Shown here: in pieces, positions 25,004-37,224 of the stretch
Layout of the letters: each line of letters opens with the position of its first letter
Numbering within the stretch: position 1 is the first letter of the stretch
Assembly: GCA_010909165.1 (NCBI GenBank)
Contig: VJWM01000106.1
Span: 310,001-374,000, forward strand
DNA length: 64,000 nucleotides
Source: Anthoceros angustus
Taxonomy: Eukaryota > Streptophyta > Anthocerotopsida > Anthocerotales > Anthocerotaceae
Direction of reading: 5' to 3'
Translations under genes and position numbers: made by a program
The notes under the pieces: model-generated
What the model was told of the DNA's origin: nothing
Databases searched by the model: none
Seen by the model: only the letters and a program-made list of their open reading frames with translations

Positions 25004-27310
25004 CATACAAAATACATAAGCATGTGTAGATAGATGCTTTACAATTGAAAAAGAAACTCGTGGGTTTGCACAAAAAGGCATAGTACTAACTCAGTATGGT
25101 GGGAGGTGATCTCCAGCCAACAGCCAGAGTGCACATATGGCAGAAGAGTGGCGTGCGAGGAGCGAGAGGCAGGTCATGGATGCGGCATGCCCCGCTTGAT
25201 AGATAAGCACGTACATTCAGGTGAAGGAAATGTGGGCGAGCGTGGGTGCAGGTTCTGGAGATGCATTGTTGCTTGTTATGACCGGGCGAGCAGCGAGCTG
25301 GGTACACACATGCGAGGCAGTAAAAGTGTGCCTGTCATGACTCATGCATGGCATCGGCATCGGCTCTGGCATTGGCATTGGCATTGTTTCCATCACCGAT
25401 GACCCACGAGCCGGGTGTCCGGCCCACAGGGGGGGGTGACAGACTGTAAAGACGGATACATGGGCGCATTGCGAAACAGACAGGCACCCTCGCAGGGGCT
25501 TTAGCCTTTAACACCGTCCAGTCCCTCGTCCGACAAAGCAACGAGGGGATGACGAGGCCAAGTTGTGGCGCCCCGCCCGGGGTTTCGGAAGCGGCAAGGA
25601 AGGGGGAGGAAGGACGGAAGGAAGCAAGCAAGGAAGCAAGCAAGGATGGCACGCGTATCCCGAGACCACTGCGTCCTAACCTCTAGCCTGCTGCTGCTCT
25701 TCTGTTCCTGACACGCGCTGGGCCCCAGCCGATGGTTCCTGGAATCCTCCCCGCTTCCCCCATTTTGTATGAACGGCCGGCACCCGGCAGGCAGCAAGGT
25801 GCAGCCAAACTGCTTGTTGGCTCCCCTGGGCTCTGGCCTCTGGCCTCTGGGCTCATGATTCGCGCTGCTGCCAGATTCCGTGCCCTCGGTTTCCCTTGCC
25901 TTTAAAGGCCTTTGGCGTGCCCGACTGTTCCCGGACGCCGTTCCGTCTCCTGCCGAATGCCGTTCTGTCGGCGCTGTGGAAGGTGCGTTTTTGGCAAGCC
26001 CAACAACGAGCGAAGATTCCAGCCCCAAGCTACCCACCTACCTAGTCTACCTACATTGCTACCCACGTGAAACCACATACATAACACAGCTTACAACTCA
26101 GCCACACCTTCCGCACGAAATGACAAATTGCTGCTTGGTCTGCGAGAGCACCCGTGGGATTCGAACCCCCGATCGCAAGGCTAAGAGCCCTGCGCTCTAC
26201 CAACAACTGAGCTCGAGCTGCACACTGAAAAATCCGTTCCCCCTGGACGTTTACGACTTCAAGACGACGGATTTTTTTGGCGATGAGCTCCGAGACTGGT
26301 AAAAACACATACCTCGAAGCGTTTCTATGTTTTCAGCTTGCGTACAAGGTGACGAAGGGAAGGCCGGTGATCCGTGAATCGTGAAGCCTGGTACAAGACT
26401 GTGATTGGGCGAGTTGGGCCGTTTCACAATTAGCGGCTGCCAGGTTTCAATTCTAGATAGATCGGAGCCAGGAATCTGCCACCTCTATTAGGTCTCACTG
26501 CAATTCGTTGCCGATGATCCCTAAGTAACCTGACAAGTTTTGCTTTTGCTCGGCGCCTCTAGTACTAGTACAGTCGGTTTCGCATCCTGCTCCTTCTGGA
26601 GGTAAACGTCTCGCGGTTAAGCGCATGGCCCAGATTCCAGGCATCAGGTCGACTTCCTTCCCTTCTTCGTCTTGTGGGAGGCCTTGAATGCTGTCATCGT
26701 CTCACAGCGTCGCTTCCAGAGACCTTCATCTAACTCTCATGGAGCTCATGAGTCCCCCTTTCCTCCACGCACTCCTCTGGCCTGCTGTGGCAGTAGGGAG
26801 TCACTTGACATGTTTGGATACATAGATTGATCGATGTGCGTGCGTCTCCACAGTGCTTGCTGGTCTATTCGAGGCACTTGGCGCTGCCATTGGGCTTTGT
26901 AGCAGACACCGCACGAGAGGCGGAGAGAGAAAGGGGCAGACGGCTCTTGGAGCTGGGGAAGGCTCTTCCCGCTGCAAACCTGCTGTATATCTCTCCTTCT
27001 CTCCCTCTTCCCCCACTCTCTCGCATTGGCATGTCAATCTCTCCCTGGGCTCTGTTCCCCCACCCTCTCGCATTGGCATGCCCATCGGCGCATTGGCGCA
27101 TTCCTGTGCTCAAGCGGGGCCTGACTTCATTCTTGTACCTTCTTGTGTGACTAAAGTCTCGTTTCTTCTCTCATTGCTTGCTCCCTTCCTTGCGTCGTTG
27201 CTTTCTTCAAATCCTTCTCTTGTCTTGTCTTTGCGTGCCTGACAGAAAACTGTTGCAGTCAGTCGCTCCCAGTCTAGTCTAGCCCGTCGGCATTCCATGG
27301 TGTGAGGAGA
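25004..27310. other. GC-rich intergenic region upstream of the polyQ-BTB gene
   Basis: It holds a short GGCATT/GGCATC microsatellite (about 25350-25390), a GGAAG/CAAG-rich stretch (25590-25645) and the tRNA-like sequence at 26146. CT-rich sequence with two copies of CTCTCGCATTGGCATG (27017 and 27065) precedes the BTB start, probably its 5' UTR or promoter. Overlapping frames on both strands lack codon-level support. Confidence 0.4.
26146..26221 (-). tRNA. tRNA-Lys(CUU)-like gene, acceptor stem defective
   Basis: On the minus strand: D-arm GCTCAGTTG with TTGGTAGAGC (a 3-nt insertion in the loop), anticodon stem CAGGG/CCTTG around loop CTCTTAG (anticodon CUU), then T-arm GGGGGTTCGAATCCCAC. These match plant tRNA-Lys closely. 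The 7-nt acceptor strands GCAGCTC and GGTGCTC do not pair well, so it may be a pseudogene or a tRNA-derived SINE head. Confidence 0.55.
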
Positions 27311-27484
27311 ATGCCCCCGCGATCGGAAGAGCCCATGGCAGTGAAGTTGATGGAGGCTCCCGTTTCCTTGTCCGCCGGGCGCAAGGGGATGCACCCGCTT
27401 CTCATGCGGAGCTACGCTCCTCCCATTGCGTTCGAGGAGCACGTGCCCCGGATGCACCTGGGCTCTGAGTCGCAGCAGCAGCAT

Positions 27485-27540
<56 letters not shown>

Positions 27541-28792
27541 GCAGCAGAAGCAACAGCAGCAGCAGCACCAACAGCAACAGCAGCAGCAGCAGAAGCAAAA
27601 GCAGGAGCAGCAGAAGCAGCAGCAGCAGCAGCAGCAGCAGGCGTTGGAGCATGAGCAGCCGAAGGCGAGCTCGAGGAGGGATATGGCGGATGCGCAGCCG
27701 GATCAGCAGCAGGCGAGAGGCAGTGCCAGGCATTCGCAAGGGGATGTGACATTGCATGTCGGGGCCAGCAGGGCGGCGTACACCGTGAGCGTGGACACGC
27801 TCAGGAACGCCTCCTACTTCAGGCCCTTGTGCGACAGGCGAGCACAGGACGTGGTGGTGGATTGCGAGGAGGCTGTGTTCCAAAACGTGCTGCGCGTACT
27901 CAGATATAGGAGCTGGGAGGCTGTGCCGGCTATGCCGGATGCGGATATGTTCAGATTGAGGAAGGAGCTGGAATTCTACGGCGTGGAGGTGCCGGAGCCT
28001 CGCGCTGCGCCTGCACCGTCGTTGCCAGGAGCGGCTGCAGCCGCAGCCGCAGCCGGAGCAGGGAAGAGGAGCTCCAGGAACACCACGCCGTCCTCCAGCC
28101 CTAGCCATTCCGTCTCCTCCAGCTCCTCCTCCTCGCCCAACGCGAGCCCGCACAGGAACCACCATCGCTTCCCGTCCGCGGACCTGCCGGACCTGCCGCC
28201 CGAGCTCGCCGATCCCGCCAAGCTCGTGCTCATCACCAGGACGGACGACGACCCCAGAACCAAGTGCGAGCACTGCGCAAGGAGCAGCCTCGGCGGGGAG
28301 CAGGCTTCGGCGCGGACCTGCTGGGCTCTCAGCTTCCAGTTCCGCCACGCATTCTGCACCAGCTGCGGCCAGCCGCCATCGCCGGCCATGGCGCCCAAGT
28401 TCGTGGCAGAGATGTTCCTCACGGCAGCCACCTACTACACCGAGTGCGTACTGTCCAAGGGATGGTCTGTGGGAAGCAATTCCACATGCTCGCTCAAGTT
28501 CCTCAACGCCACTCCCTCCTGTCCCTGCAGCTTCTCTTGCAAACCTCCATCCTCAACCACATGGGCTGTGAGCAGCTTTCACTCCCATGCTTTCTGCACG
28601 CAGTGCAGCCACTCTGCGGATGGCATCACCTTGGTGTCGCTGCTGCTCACTCTGCGCTACGGAGCTCTGCACAGGACTCCCAAGGGAGGCAATGGCAGGA
28701 AGGAGCAGAATCTGGGAGAGATTTGCATCGATGCAACCCAGCAAGCAGGGAGATCCCTGCCTCACCTCAGATCTGCTAATCGATCCTTTTGA
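27311..28792 (+). CDS. PolyQ protein with KCTD-type BTB domain and Cys pairs
   Basis: A single open frame from ATG 27311, 493 residues. Residues about 55-112 are almost pure Gln with a few His, Lys and Glu, encoded by mixed CAG and CAA. Residues about 145-230 are a BTB/T1 fold of KCTD type: VTLHVGASRAAYTVSVDTLR, YFRPLCDRRA, VLRYRSWEAVP and FRLRKELEFYGVEVPE. An Ala-rich run and a Ser-rich linker follow. The C-terminal part has paired cysteines (CEHC, FCTSCG, FCTQC) that could bind zinc. KCTD-type BTBs often serve as Cul3 adaptors or self-assemble. The C-terminal frame beyond about 28440 may be intron-retained, and no name is offered. GTG at 27302 lies in frame upstream but ATG is preferred. 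Confidence 0.75.
27473..27650 (+). repeat. CAG/CAA triplet tract coding for polyglutamine
   Basis: About 58 triplets, mostly CAG with interspersed CAA, AAG and CAC. It gives spurious long poly-Leu and poly-Ala frames on the other strand. Confidence 0.9.
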
Positions 28793-29463
28793 TGTGCTAC
28801 TGGTTGGTATTCCAATTTTGTCTTGTGCATACAGCAGAGCTTGCTTTGCCCTCCTCTTCTTTGCGCAGATCTTGGTCACTGCAACGGGAAAGTGTAAATC
28901 TTAGGAGCTCAGCAAATCAAACTGAACAGTGTACATAAATGGAGTCGGCAGTGACGCTTGTTTCGGCGTCTTTTCACTTCAGACCAGCCCTCAAGAGTCT
29001 TGCATAACAGAGATTCGGGGCCATGTACAATGATAAACACGTGTTTGTCTTCCCTACCGTCTAATGTGTATGTGTGACTGATTACAAGTCACCTATAGAC
29101 TAATATCGAAAGCATTTCAGAGAGCTGAATGTACATTGCTGCAATGCAGCTACGATAAACCCATCAATCGGGAAGGTCATCCACTGAAGGGTCCCAGGTA
29201 ACATGACCGGCACAGCCAGTGTCTTCCTTCACAGCCTGTAACTCGCCGGCGGCGTCATAAGACCTTCAGCTATGCAAGAATTGCGATTCGCAACTTTGAT
29301 GGCCCTTCCTCGGAATTTTAGCGGATTAGTCGGACGTGAAATTTCCAGGCTTGTATATTTGATGCATGGAATCCTCAACCACCCTGCGATTCATTTTCAA
29401 CTCTCAACGGTTAACGGAAACAGTGACCAAGAGGAACCTAAGAGAGATGAATCCGAATAGTCC
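28793..29463. other. Intergenic, 3' region between BTB and CASP genes
   Basis: Tail-to-tail spacer. I see no gene, RNA or clear repeat in it. Confidence 0.5.
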
Positions 29464-32400
29464 TTACTTGTGATAGCTCAGGGCGGAGTAGCTGTACAAA
29501 CTCGAGAATACCAGCAAATGAAGAGCAATGGAATAGAAGAAAATGAATGTCCTAGCATACCTGTGACAGGAATTAGCTGATACCGTAAGACACGACCATA
29601 ACCACACTTGAAGCAAAGCAGATTGTTGAAAGAAGTAAATGTCGTGTAAAAGCTGAGATCCTCGATATCCGCAAACAACCTCAAAACAGATGATTCAAAT
29701 AGGCCAAAAAAGTTACTTATTTCCAAGCAGAAAGCGTCCGCTTGTCAGCGTGATTTTGTCACTCAACCCCAGCTCCTTGTATCTCCGTTCTTTCTCCTGT
29801 TGACGGGTGCTCACAAGTTCAGATATGTGGCCTGTATAGAAACCCTTCCTCTAATGGGGAGAAAACAGATCATAACCACTACAGCAGGTAAACTTGGAGT
29901 CGAGCAGTGGAACAAGATTACCTTCTTTGAGAACTGAGTGAAGGGGTTGATGTCATCTTCATATATCTTCTTATACTTTGATTCCACATCGGATGCCAGT
30001 CCACCTTCTAAATCATCTCCCCTCTGCTTCAAATTATGTGGCGATCAACATGAAGACTAAGTATCTTGAAGTAACAGCCCAGTCGTTCTTAGGCACATGG
30101 GACACAGACCAGAGAACCATCACGAGGCATACTAACCTAATTCAAAAGCACGTGCTAAACTGATGGCTCACCTTCTTCAGGCCACGAATTTGAGGACGAT
30201 CCTGTGTGTAGTCTTGAACGTAACGCATTTTCTCATACAACTTGACATTATCTGCTTTGCTTGTCGCCAATTCTGCTGCTAGATTGCGGCATTTATCATT
30301 GACACTGCGTAATTCCTACACGAATCCAAATAGACAGTTTAGAATCAGCCTGTGTTGTGTGATGACCCGTCCCATATCAGAGTACTCACAGCAATCTAAC
30401 GTGTGGCCAGCAGGACAGGAAACTAACCTCCTCTGCGAGTCTCAGCCGCTGTCGGAATCTGTCACGCTGACTGCAAATAACCTCTAACATGGAGTTTTGG
30501 TCCTCATCCACGCCAGCAGGCTTGCCTGAGCCAGTCTGCTTCATGCAAACATTTACCACCAGCACCAGAGTTTAGGGCAATACAGATCCTGGACCCAGTG
30601 AAGCATGTTTCATGTCGCTAATCATCATGGTTTTTGTAAGTCATCTCATGTGCAAGCATACCTCAATGAGATCAGTTATCCCTGAATCCAGCATCTCCCA
30701 ATCATCAACTCTAGAGGGACGCTTTTCCGTTGAGCTGTAACCCTACAAAAACGCCAGACACTTCAACGGGCTGCAACGGTATGGGATAAAGTCTCAGAAA
30801 ACCATATGCGAACTTTCACACATGATGCCCTTCCAGATACAGGTGCATATACCTTCAGAATATCCTCCTCGAGTCTTGCTATCAACTTCTTCTGCTCCTC
30901 CACCTTGAGGTCAAGTTCCCTCACTAGAGCCTCGGCTGTCTCAGCGGCTGCAGACTTCTCTGACAGTTGCACCTATTCGATGCAAGCCATCATTGTGATA
31001 AGTGTGCACTTCCAAGATTTTACCCAGAGCAAAAGAAAAGCTGAGTAAATGACTCCTCAGGCAATTACACCTATCCAATGCAGGCCATCACTGTGCTTAG
31101 TGCAGTCACCAAGCCTTGAAGGTTCAACCTCGAACACCTTGAGAGCAAAAAACCAAGCTGACAAAAGCAAGAAAGTGTTCTGGCTAGCTCCCAGAAAAAA
31201 ACAGATACCTTCACTTTGGTGAGTTCATGCTCCATCTTCCGATTCTTATCAAGAAACAACGTTTCAAGTTTGCCCATGTCCTCCCCACGGTTGGCTGCAT
31301 CCCAATCTTCTGCTTCAACAGAATTGTAGCCCACAGCCTGCATGGGAACACGGTCAACCAAGGATGAGAAATTAGCTCACAACAATTCAGATGTCAATTT
31401 TTGGCTCAGCCTCAAGCACAACATTTCACCATCACCAGCATGTAGGGGCTACAATGGAAATGCACTGGTAGGAGCTGCAGAACTCAAGCAGGCTAGAGAC
31501 CGAACCTGCAAGATCTTGACCTGTTTCCGCAAATCATCAACCTGTTTGGATGTTGGACGGTCAACCAGCTCCTTTTGAAGGTCCGCTATCTCCACATCCT
31601 GTAACACCATGTCCTCTGATACTGACCATCCATACACATGTAATGCTCTGAATCTATTTGACTCGCTCCTAGCCTGTCTGTAACAATGTTTACTGTTACA
31701 ACAGAATCACATGGTCCGTACCTTCTCTCTGATGGCAGTGTTGAGCCTATTCAACTCAGCGAGATTTTGCTCCCGTTCTGCTGACAAGACAGCTTCTACA
31801 TTGCTTAGTTCCACATGCAGTTCCGATATGATTTTCTCCTTTGCAGTCAAGGATGCCTCCAGCCTACTGCTTGCCTCTGTGTCAAGCCTGGCATGGTCCA
31901 GAGCAAAAGCGTCACTACCTGAGTGCCCCTTTCCGTACAAATAGCATCCTCAGTGCCGTTACAAATCCACGTTCAAAGAACACATGTGCAATAGTGCCAT
32001 TCTGACCTTTCCCTCACATCAGTCTCTTGATTGTTGATAGCTTGCAGTTGAGCTCGAAGTTGATCCTACAGGATGGGATGTGACCAACTTGAAGGCCATG
32101 GTTTGATAGAGAGAAAAACTTCTGACCACCACCAAGAAGTGTCCTAAAGTACACATTTAGCATACCTTTTCTCTCTCCAGGCTCAGTGACCTCGCCTGGG
32201 CTCTGTCTAGTTCATCGGTTAACAGGGTTAATTCAGCCTGCTTTGCAGCACGTTCCTCCTCTGCAAATGACAACTGTCAGCTTAATTGAAAGCAAAACTG
32301 TCACCAGCAACGGGGTACTACAGAGTTCATGTCTTCAATGAAGGGACCACCTATTTCCATGGGGGCTGACCTGTTTGAGCACGCAATTCAAACAGCTGAC

Positions 32401-33532
32401 TTTGCCCGTAGTCATGCTGTTGTTGCATGTTCTGCACTGTCTCCTTTGCAGCCCTTAACTGTTCTTGTAGGGACCTCTCTCTGATGGAACACATTACAGT
32501 GCACATGCTTGAACCTTTACTATAACAAGAAAAAGAAACAGTAGACCTGACAACAAAATCCGTAGATACCTTTCTTTAAGGACCTCCAGACTCTTTTGAT
32601 TCTCCTCAAGCAAACTTCTCTGCTTCATCTCCACTGCTTCTTTGACCTTCTCCTCCATCTACAGTACAAAGAAAAAACAGGTCACCCGGAGTGCCAAAGG
32701 GAAGGAAACCTTTGTCTTGAATAAAGGTTTTGATCAGCTTTCAAATTGACCTGTTGCTCAAGCTGTCGATTCCGTTCTTCCAGTCTGCGAATAGTTGCCT
32801 GCTGATTTTTCAAATACGTAGACTCGGTCCTAAACTCCTCAAGCTCCTGTTTCATCTTCTTGTTATCTGCCTCCAGCTCTATAACCCTGGCAGATGTTTC
32901 CTGCAAACAGACTTTGAGTCTGGAGTTGTCACTCTCAACTCACTACTGACTCTTGAAACCCATTACCAGAGGCCGCTGCAAGCTAACGATACGAGTGAAC
33001 CACCAAAAGACACGTTGCTGGAGAAGTGCTTACTGGAGCTGCTTCGTGTTCTGGCTCTGGTTCTTCCTCAAAGATCTTCTGGTAGATATTAAGGAATGAA
33101 TTTTCTCCACCCTTCTTGGTCTCTGCATCATGCACCCTCGTACCCTGCGTGAGAGCACCTTCAAGCTACACCCTCTCTCAACAAAGTACTGATACGAATT
33201 CCTGCATTACCACGAGTCGCCTCCACAGGTTTGCGCCTGCCCCTCTGGCTACCCTCTTGATTCTCCCTGGCCCTCTGGCCATCAAGCTTCGCCTTCTCGT
33301 GTCCTGAATCCGACTCTGGAACAGCAGAGGCCTCATCAGCCACCCTGACTACCAGCACAACAATTAATTCGACACGCAGTACCCGCTGGTGTTACAGCAA
33401 TGTCCACACACCTGTCCAGTAATTAAGCACGGCCGAAATTGGAGACGGCGAATTGAAGGGAAGAGCTGCCTTTCCTTTCTCCTTCTCCTTCTCTTCAGAT
33501 TCAGCCCAGATGGCCCCCTCTATCCCCTCCAT
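29464..33532 (-). CDS. CASP: CASP golgin (CUX1-type Golgi tail-anchored coiled coil)
   Basis: A Golgi matrix protein that tethers vesicles and is held in the membrane by a C-terminal helix. ATG at 33532 opens MEGIEGAIWAES, then PSPISAVLNYWTG and the plant CASP motif RARENQEGSQRGRRKPVEAT. An exon at about 33060 reads ENSFLNIYQKIFEEEPEPE. Many exons of coiled coil follow (KKMKQELEEFRTESTYLKNQ, LVRELDLKVEEQKKLI, LEEDILK). The C-terminus carries the CASP signature KIYEDDINPFTQFSKKEKE, RYKELGLSDKITLTSGRFLL, the membrane helix RTFIFFYSIALHLLVFSSLY and the short tail SALSYHK; stop at 29464. Tyr and His in the tail helix are conserved in the family. The gene faces PEX11 across 831 bp. Confidence 0.92.
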
Positions 33533-34363
33533 GCTGACAGCCTGTCCAAAATCGAGAAATTCTGAACACAGAGAGCTTGAGGAGCTCCAACGCTCACCAG
33601 CAACAAGAAACGACCGATGCGAAAACACAGCAGAATTTGGGGATCTCGCACCTCGTTCGCACGGCTACAAAAGGGAGAACTCGGTCGCAACTACAGATCC
33701 ATCCGATCTCTGGTTCTGACGAGCTTGCACTGCTACACACTTGAAGCACGCGCAGAACGGACAAGCTTGACAAAAAATTACAGGGCCCCGATTTAACATA
33801 CAGTACCTAGCCTAGGGCTTTTCGCGTGACCGTGCAAAACGTGCCGGAACGGACCGGGGTAGCGTTTCAGCGTTCCGTTCGGCTGTTCCCGTCCCGTTTC
33901 AACAATATGCAGCCTCTGGTTGCCGGTGTGGCATTATCTGATACGAATCCTGAAGTTGCGGCTGAGATCACTGGACTTGAGAAATGTATGCGATTCCAGT
34001 GCTCACAAGCGCTGGCGCTCGGCATCCTCGATGCTGCAGTTCCGCTGCAGAAGCAGGAATGACGGAATTCGCTACCCAGGAAGGTGCGAAGAATTTGCTG
34101 CCTTCCTTCTGTGGCCGGAACTATGCGTCATGCTTGTCTTGTGGGCAGGAACAAATTCCCACTCTACAACAGAGCGGTGCTAACTCTGCTGACTTCACGT
34201 TTGCTGATGACGAATGCAGGTCCTAGCCTGTTCGAACGAGGAGGAATGGATGGGTGGTTGAGATGAAAGCACTGCCAGCTATCTGATGGTTTGCTGTAAA
34301 AATTAGTAGGAGGAATTTGCACTTGTTTTGGGTCCTTGGCGGATCTCGTCGAAGGCTGTAGTC
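33533..34363. promoter_or_regulatory. Divergent promoter region, CASP and PEX11
   Basis: An 831-bp gap between two divergent start codons, presumed to hold both promoters and 5' UTRs. I see no clear TATA box or binding site. Confidence 0.4.
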
Positions 34364-35125
34364 ATGGAGAAGAAGAAACAGGATACCGTGGACAAGCTTG
34401 TGACCTTCCTTGCCAAGCGGGATGGGATAGACAAATGGGTAAAGACCATGCAGTACACTGGGAAGTTCCTACACTGGCGACTTGAACACACGAATCCGGC
34501 TCTGGCGGACCGCGCAAAGAAGCTTGAAGTTTCCAGTGGCCTGAGCAGGAAGGCTTTCCGGTACGGGAGGTTTTTGACTGGGTTTAACACTCTCAGGAGG
34601 TCCAAGAATGCGAACCTCACCTTCACAGTGCTGGCCATTCTGGCCAACGCGGGGGAGATGGTGTACTTCTTCTTCGACCACTTCCTCTGGCTGTCGAGGA
34701 ACGGTGTTTTGGATCCCCATCTTGCCAGGCGCTTCTCCTACATTTCGGCCTTCGGAGAGACCTTCGGCTATGTGTTTTTCATGGTCGGAGATTTGATACT
34801 GATCAAGCAGGGGAGGCAGTCAGAGAAGCGGCTGTCTCTGGAAGTTCAAGAGTTGCAGAGAAGCCTTGCATCAACCTCAGATGGCAAGGGCAATAGCGAT
34901 ATGGAAGTGGTTGAGCAATTGGTGCAGGAAAAGAAGGCTCAAATTTCGGGCATCCGGCGTAGCCGGAGCATGCAAGTGGCTGCCCTGGCAGCCAATCTGG
35001 CCGACCTGTTCATTGCTCTTGCAGATATAGAGCCAAATCCTTTCTGCAATCACGTTCTTACGCTTGTTCTTAGTGGATTGACATCAGCGTGGGCGGGCTG
35101 GTACCGCAACTGGCCTTCAGATTAA
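34364..35125 (+). CDS. PEX11: Peroxisomal membrane protein PEX11 (plant PEX11C/D/E type)
   Basis: PEX11 proteins elongate and divide peroxisomes. Single exon, 253 residues from ATG 34364 (an upstream in-frame TTG is not used). Family marks: TVDKLVTFLAKRDGIDKWVK, QYTGKFLHWRLE, GLSRKAFRYGRFLTGFNTLR, LAILANAGEMVYFFFDHFLW, FGYVFFMVGDL and a C-terminal hydrophobic segment HVLTLVLSGLTSAWAGWYR. The length is close to the family (about 235-250). The acyl-CoA thioesterase genes at 1-5.3 kb would also act in peroxisomes, but there is no evidence of a functional cluster. Confidence 0.93.
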   Translation: MEKKKQDTVDKLVTFLAKRDGIDKWVKTMQYTGKFLHWRLEHTNPALADRAKKLEVSSGLSRKAFRYGRFLTGFNTLRRSKNANLTFTVLAILANAGEMVYFFFDHFLWLSRNGVLDPHLARRFSYISAFGETFGYVFFMVGDLILIKQGRQSEKRLSLEVQELQRSLASTSDGKGNSDMEVVEQLVQEKKAQISGIRRSRSMQVAALAANLADLFIALADIEPNPFCNHVLTLVLSGLTSAWAGWYRNWPSD

Positions 35126-35504
35126 ATGTGTCTCCAGGCTTACCCTGCTGCTGTCAGGCAGTAGGGTAGCCTGATGAGGGCATGCTATATCCTGAACTGT
35201 GGCTCCACCCTGTGAAGATGGTGGAACAATTTGTACAATGGGAACGCATTTGATTACCAGTACCGTGCCTAATGGTCGTGAGACGAGGTAAGGGCGGACT
35301 CGTTCGCCTGGTCTGAGCGTCGTTCTACAGTTCCACTGTCATGCTATCTGGAAGCAATGCGTTTTCAGCAACCGCGAAGTCACCCATTCCAGGTCCAGAG
35401 CGAGGATGAGGAAATGACAGCACATCACATGACGTGGCTTGCAAGTTGAGCATCTGCAGGTTGTTCAAATGGCCATAGATCGGTACTCGGGATGGGCCCC
35501 TCAT

Positions 35505-35607
35505 GGAGGACCTGGTGCAAGTAGACACACCACTGTGGTGCAAGTTACAGAAGTACCAAGTCCCGTGGCGGAATGCCACCCTTATTAGTATGCCTTCGAC
35601 ATAAATC
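35505..35607 (+). mobile_element. 3'-end fragment of the (CTT)n-tailed LINE family
   Basis: It reads GGTGCAAGTAG...GGTGCAAGTTACAGAAGTACCAAGTCCCGTGGCGGAATGCCACC then a (CTT)n run, matching the plus-sense end of copies at 17110 and 43015 (reverse). The internal part is shortened. Confidence 0.65.
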
Positions 35608-35770
35608 TTCTTCTTCTTCTCTTTCATGGGCAATGCATTCATTCTGGTTTCCCTCTTCTTCTTCTTCTCTTTCATGGGCAATGCATTCATTCTGGTTTCC
35701 CTCTTCTTCTTCTTCTCTTTCATGGGCCATTCATTCTGGTTTTCCTCTTCTTCTTCTTCTCTTTCGTGGG
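35608..35770 (+). repeat. 47-bp VNTR grown on the LINE tail
   Basis: About 3.5 units of (CTT)4-TCTTTCATGGGCAATGCATT-CATTCTGGTTTCC. It starts where the LINE copy ends, so the CTT run is the element's tail. Confidence 0.8.
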
Positions 35771-37224
35771 GCAGAGCTTGCCTGCAGCGTGTAACAAAAT
35801 CCTCCTATACTTGGGGCCCTCAGTTCAGCCATCCCAGTGACCTTGGTTTGCTTAACAAGGCCGGTGGGTCCAGTCAATGCCAGACTGCGAGACTACCTAC
35901 TTGATTTGACTGCAGAGACATGGTTCGCGCCTGTTTGACTGGCCATGGTTTGGAGTCACCGGACTCCTTGGCAGCTTTGGGGCAAGGGAAACGGAAAGGG
36001 AACCGCTGATTTACTCAGCTTCTGCAACCTGGCTCCCTGCGTGTGGAGATGGAATCTCCCACGATGAGATAATAACACGTAGATTGAAGTCAAGTATGAT
36101 TGAAGTCACCTCACGGCTTGCTTCCGGCGAAGTTTCCTCCTCCGCCCAGGCCAAACCTGCCAAAACTACAGTGGGAAAGTGGGAAATGAGGGAAAGGCAC
36201 ATTGGACGATACAGCTCTTCCTCATCTCCTGGCATAAGCAATACAGTCAAACGACAGTGTGACGAAAATGCGGCACCAAGAAAGCGTGCTGTCAAGCTGA
36301 CAAGGTGGAGGTGAAGACAAAGGCACCCGGCAGTGAAGAAGACAAAGACGCACCCGGACAGCGTAGCCGGGACGTAAACAAGTTGCTTACCCGACGACCG
36401 CAGCAAGTCACGATTCACGAGGCGCTGGGCGCTTGCTAAACACAAGCTTGGGCTGTGTAATCAGGTGTCCGTGTGCCTTGATGTGAGGAACCGGCCCTCA
36501 TGGTTTTTAAAATCTTGAGACGCGCAGCCATCAAAAGGGGCCCCCAGCAGGCATGAGGAGCTGAGCCCACCCATGAGCCCCGCCGGCTGTGGCCGCTCCC
36601 TGCTGCTGCGCATTTGGCTCCCGCCTTGAGTGAGTGCCTGCCTGCTGGATCTTGATCAAGTGCTGGATATGTTCTGCGTGCAATGGGACTGACGGGCTGT
36701 GAGCTCACCTGAACAGGGCGTGCGGTGCGGTGGCTTGCTCCGAGCTCGCAGCTCGCTCCGCTGGTGGATTGATGGGTGCGGGGGAGGGAGTTTTGTTGGG
36801 ACCTCAGCTGGAGGATTGTGGAGCGTTTCCCTCTCTCCGTCTCCATTTGGTTTTGGGCGGGCTGGAGTTATGTGATCCCAGGAATTGGGCCTTGGGATTC
36901 GAACTCCTCGGGGCATTCTGTGCTTAGGGGCTGGGGAGCACGGGAGGGCTGGTTATTTGATTCCGGTTGAGAGGGCCGGTATTGGGTCTGGCATGGTCTG
37001 CTTGCCGGCGCCTCGAGGGAAGCAGATGAGATTGGGTGACTGGAACGAGGACTTGCACGATCCCGGACAGTGGAGGACTCGTGATTGCTGCTCTAGGCCC
37101 GCTGATGCCTGCCGATGTGGTGGTCTCGGTGGGGAGTGTAGGGTGTGGGAGGTTGTAGATTGGGTTTGGGAGATCGGGATTTGTGGATCACTTGAGAAGG
37201 TGGTGCACTAGTTGTTCGATTCCC
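35771..37224. other. Intergenic, upstream of the C2-GRAM-VASt gene
   Basis: No supported gene. GC-rich sequence after about 36500 with GGG-rich frames is likely promoter and 5' UTR. Confidence 0.4.

Noticed and set aside
27402-28348. Minus-strand frames with poly-Leu or poly-Ala
   Set aside because: Shadow of the CAG/CAA tract in the BTB gene.
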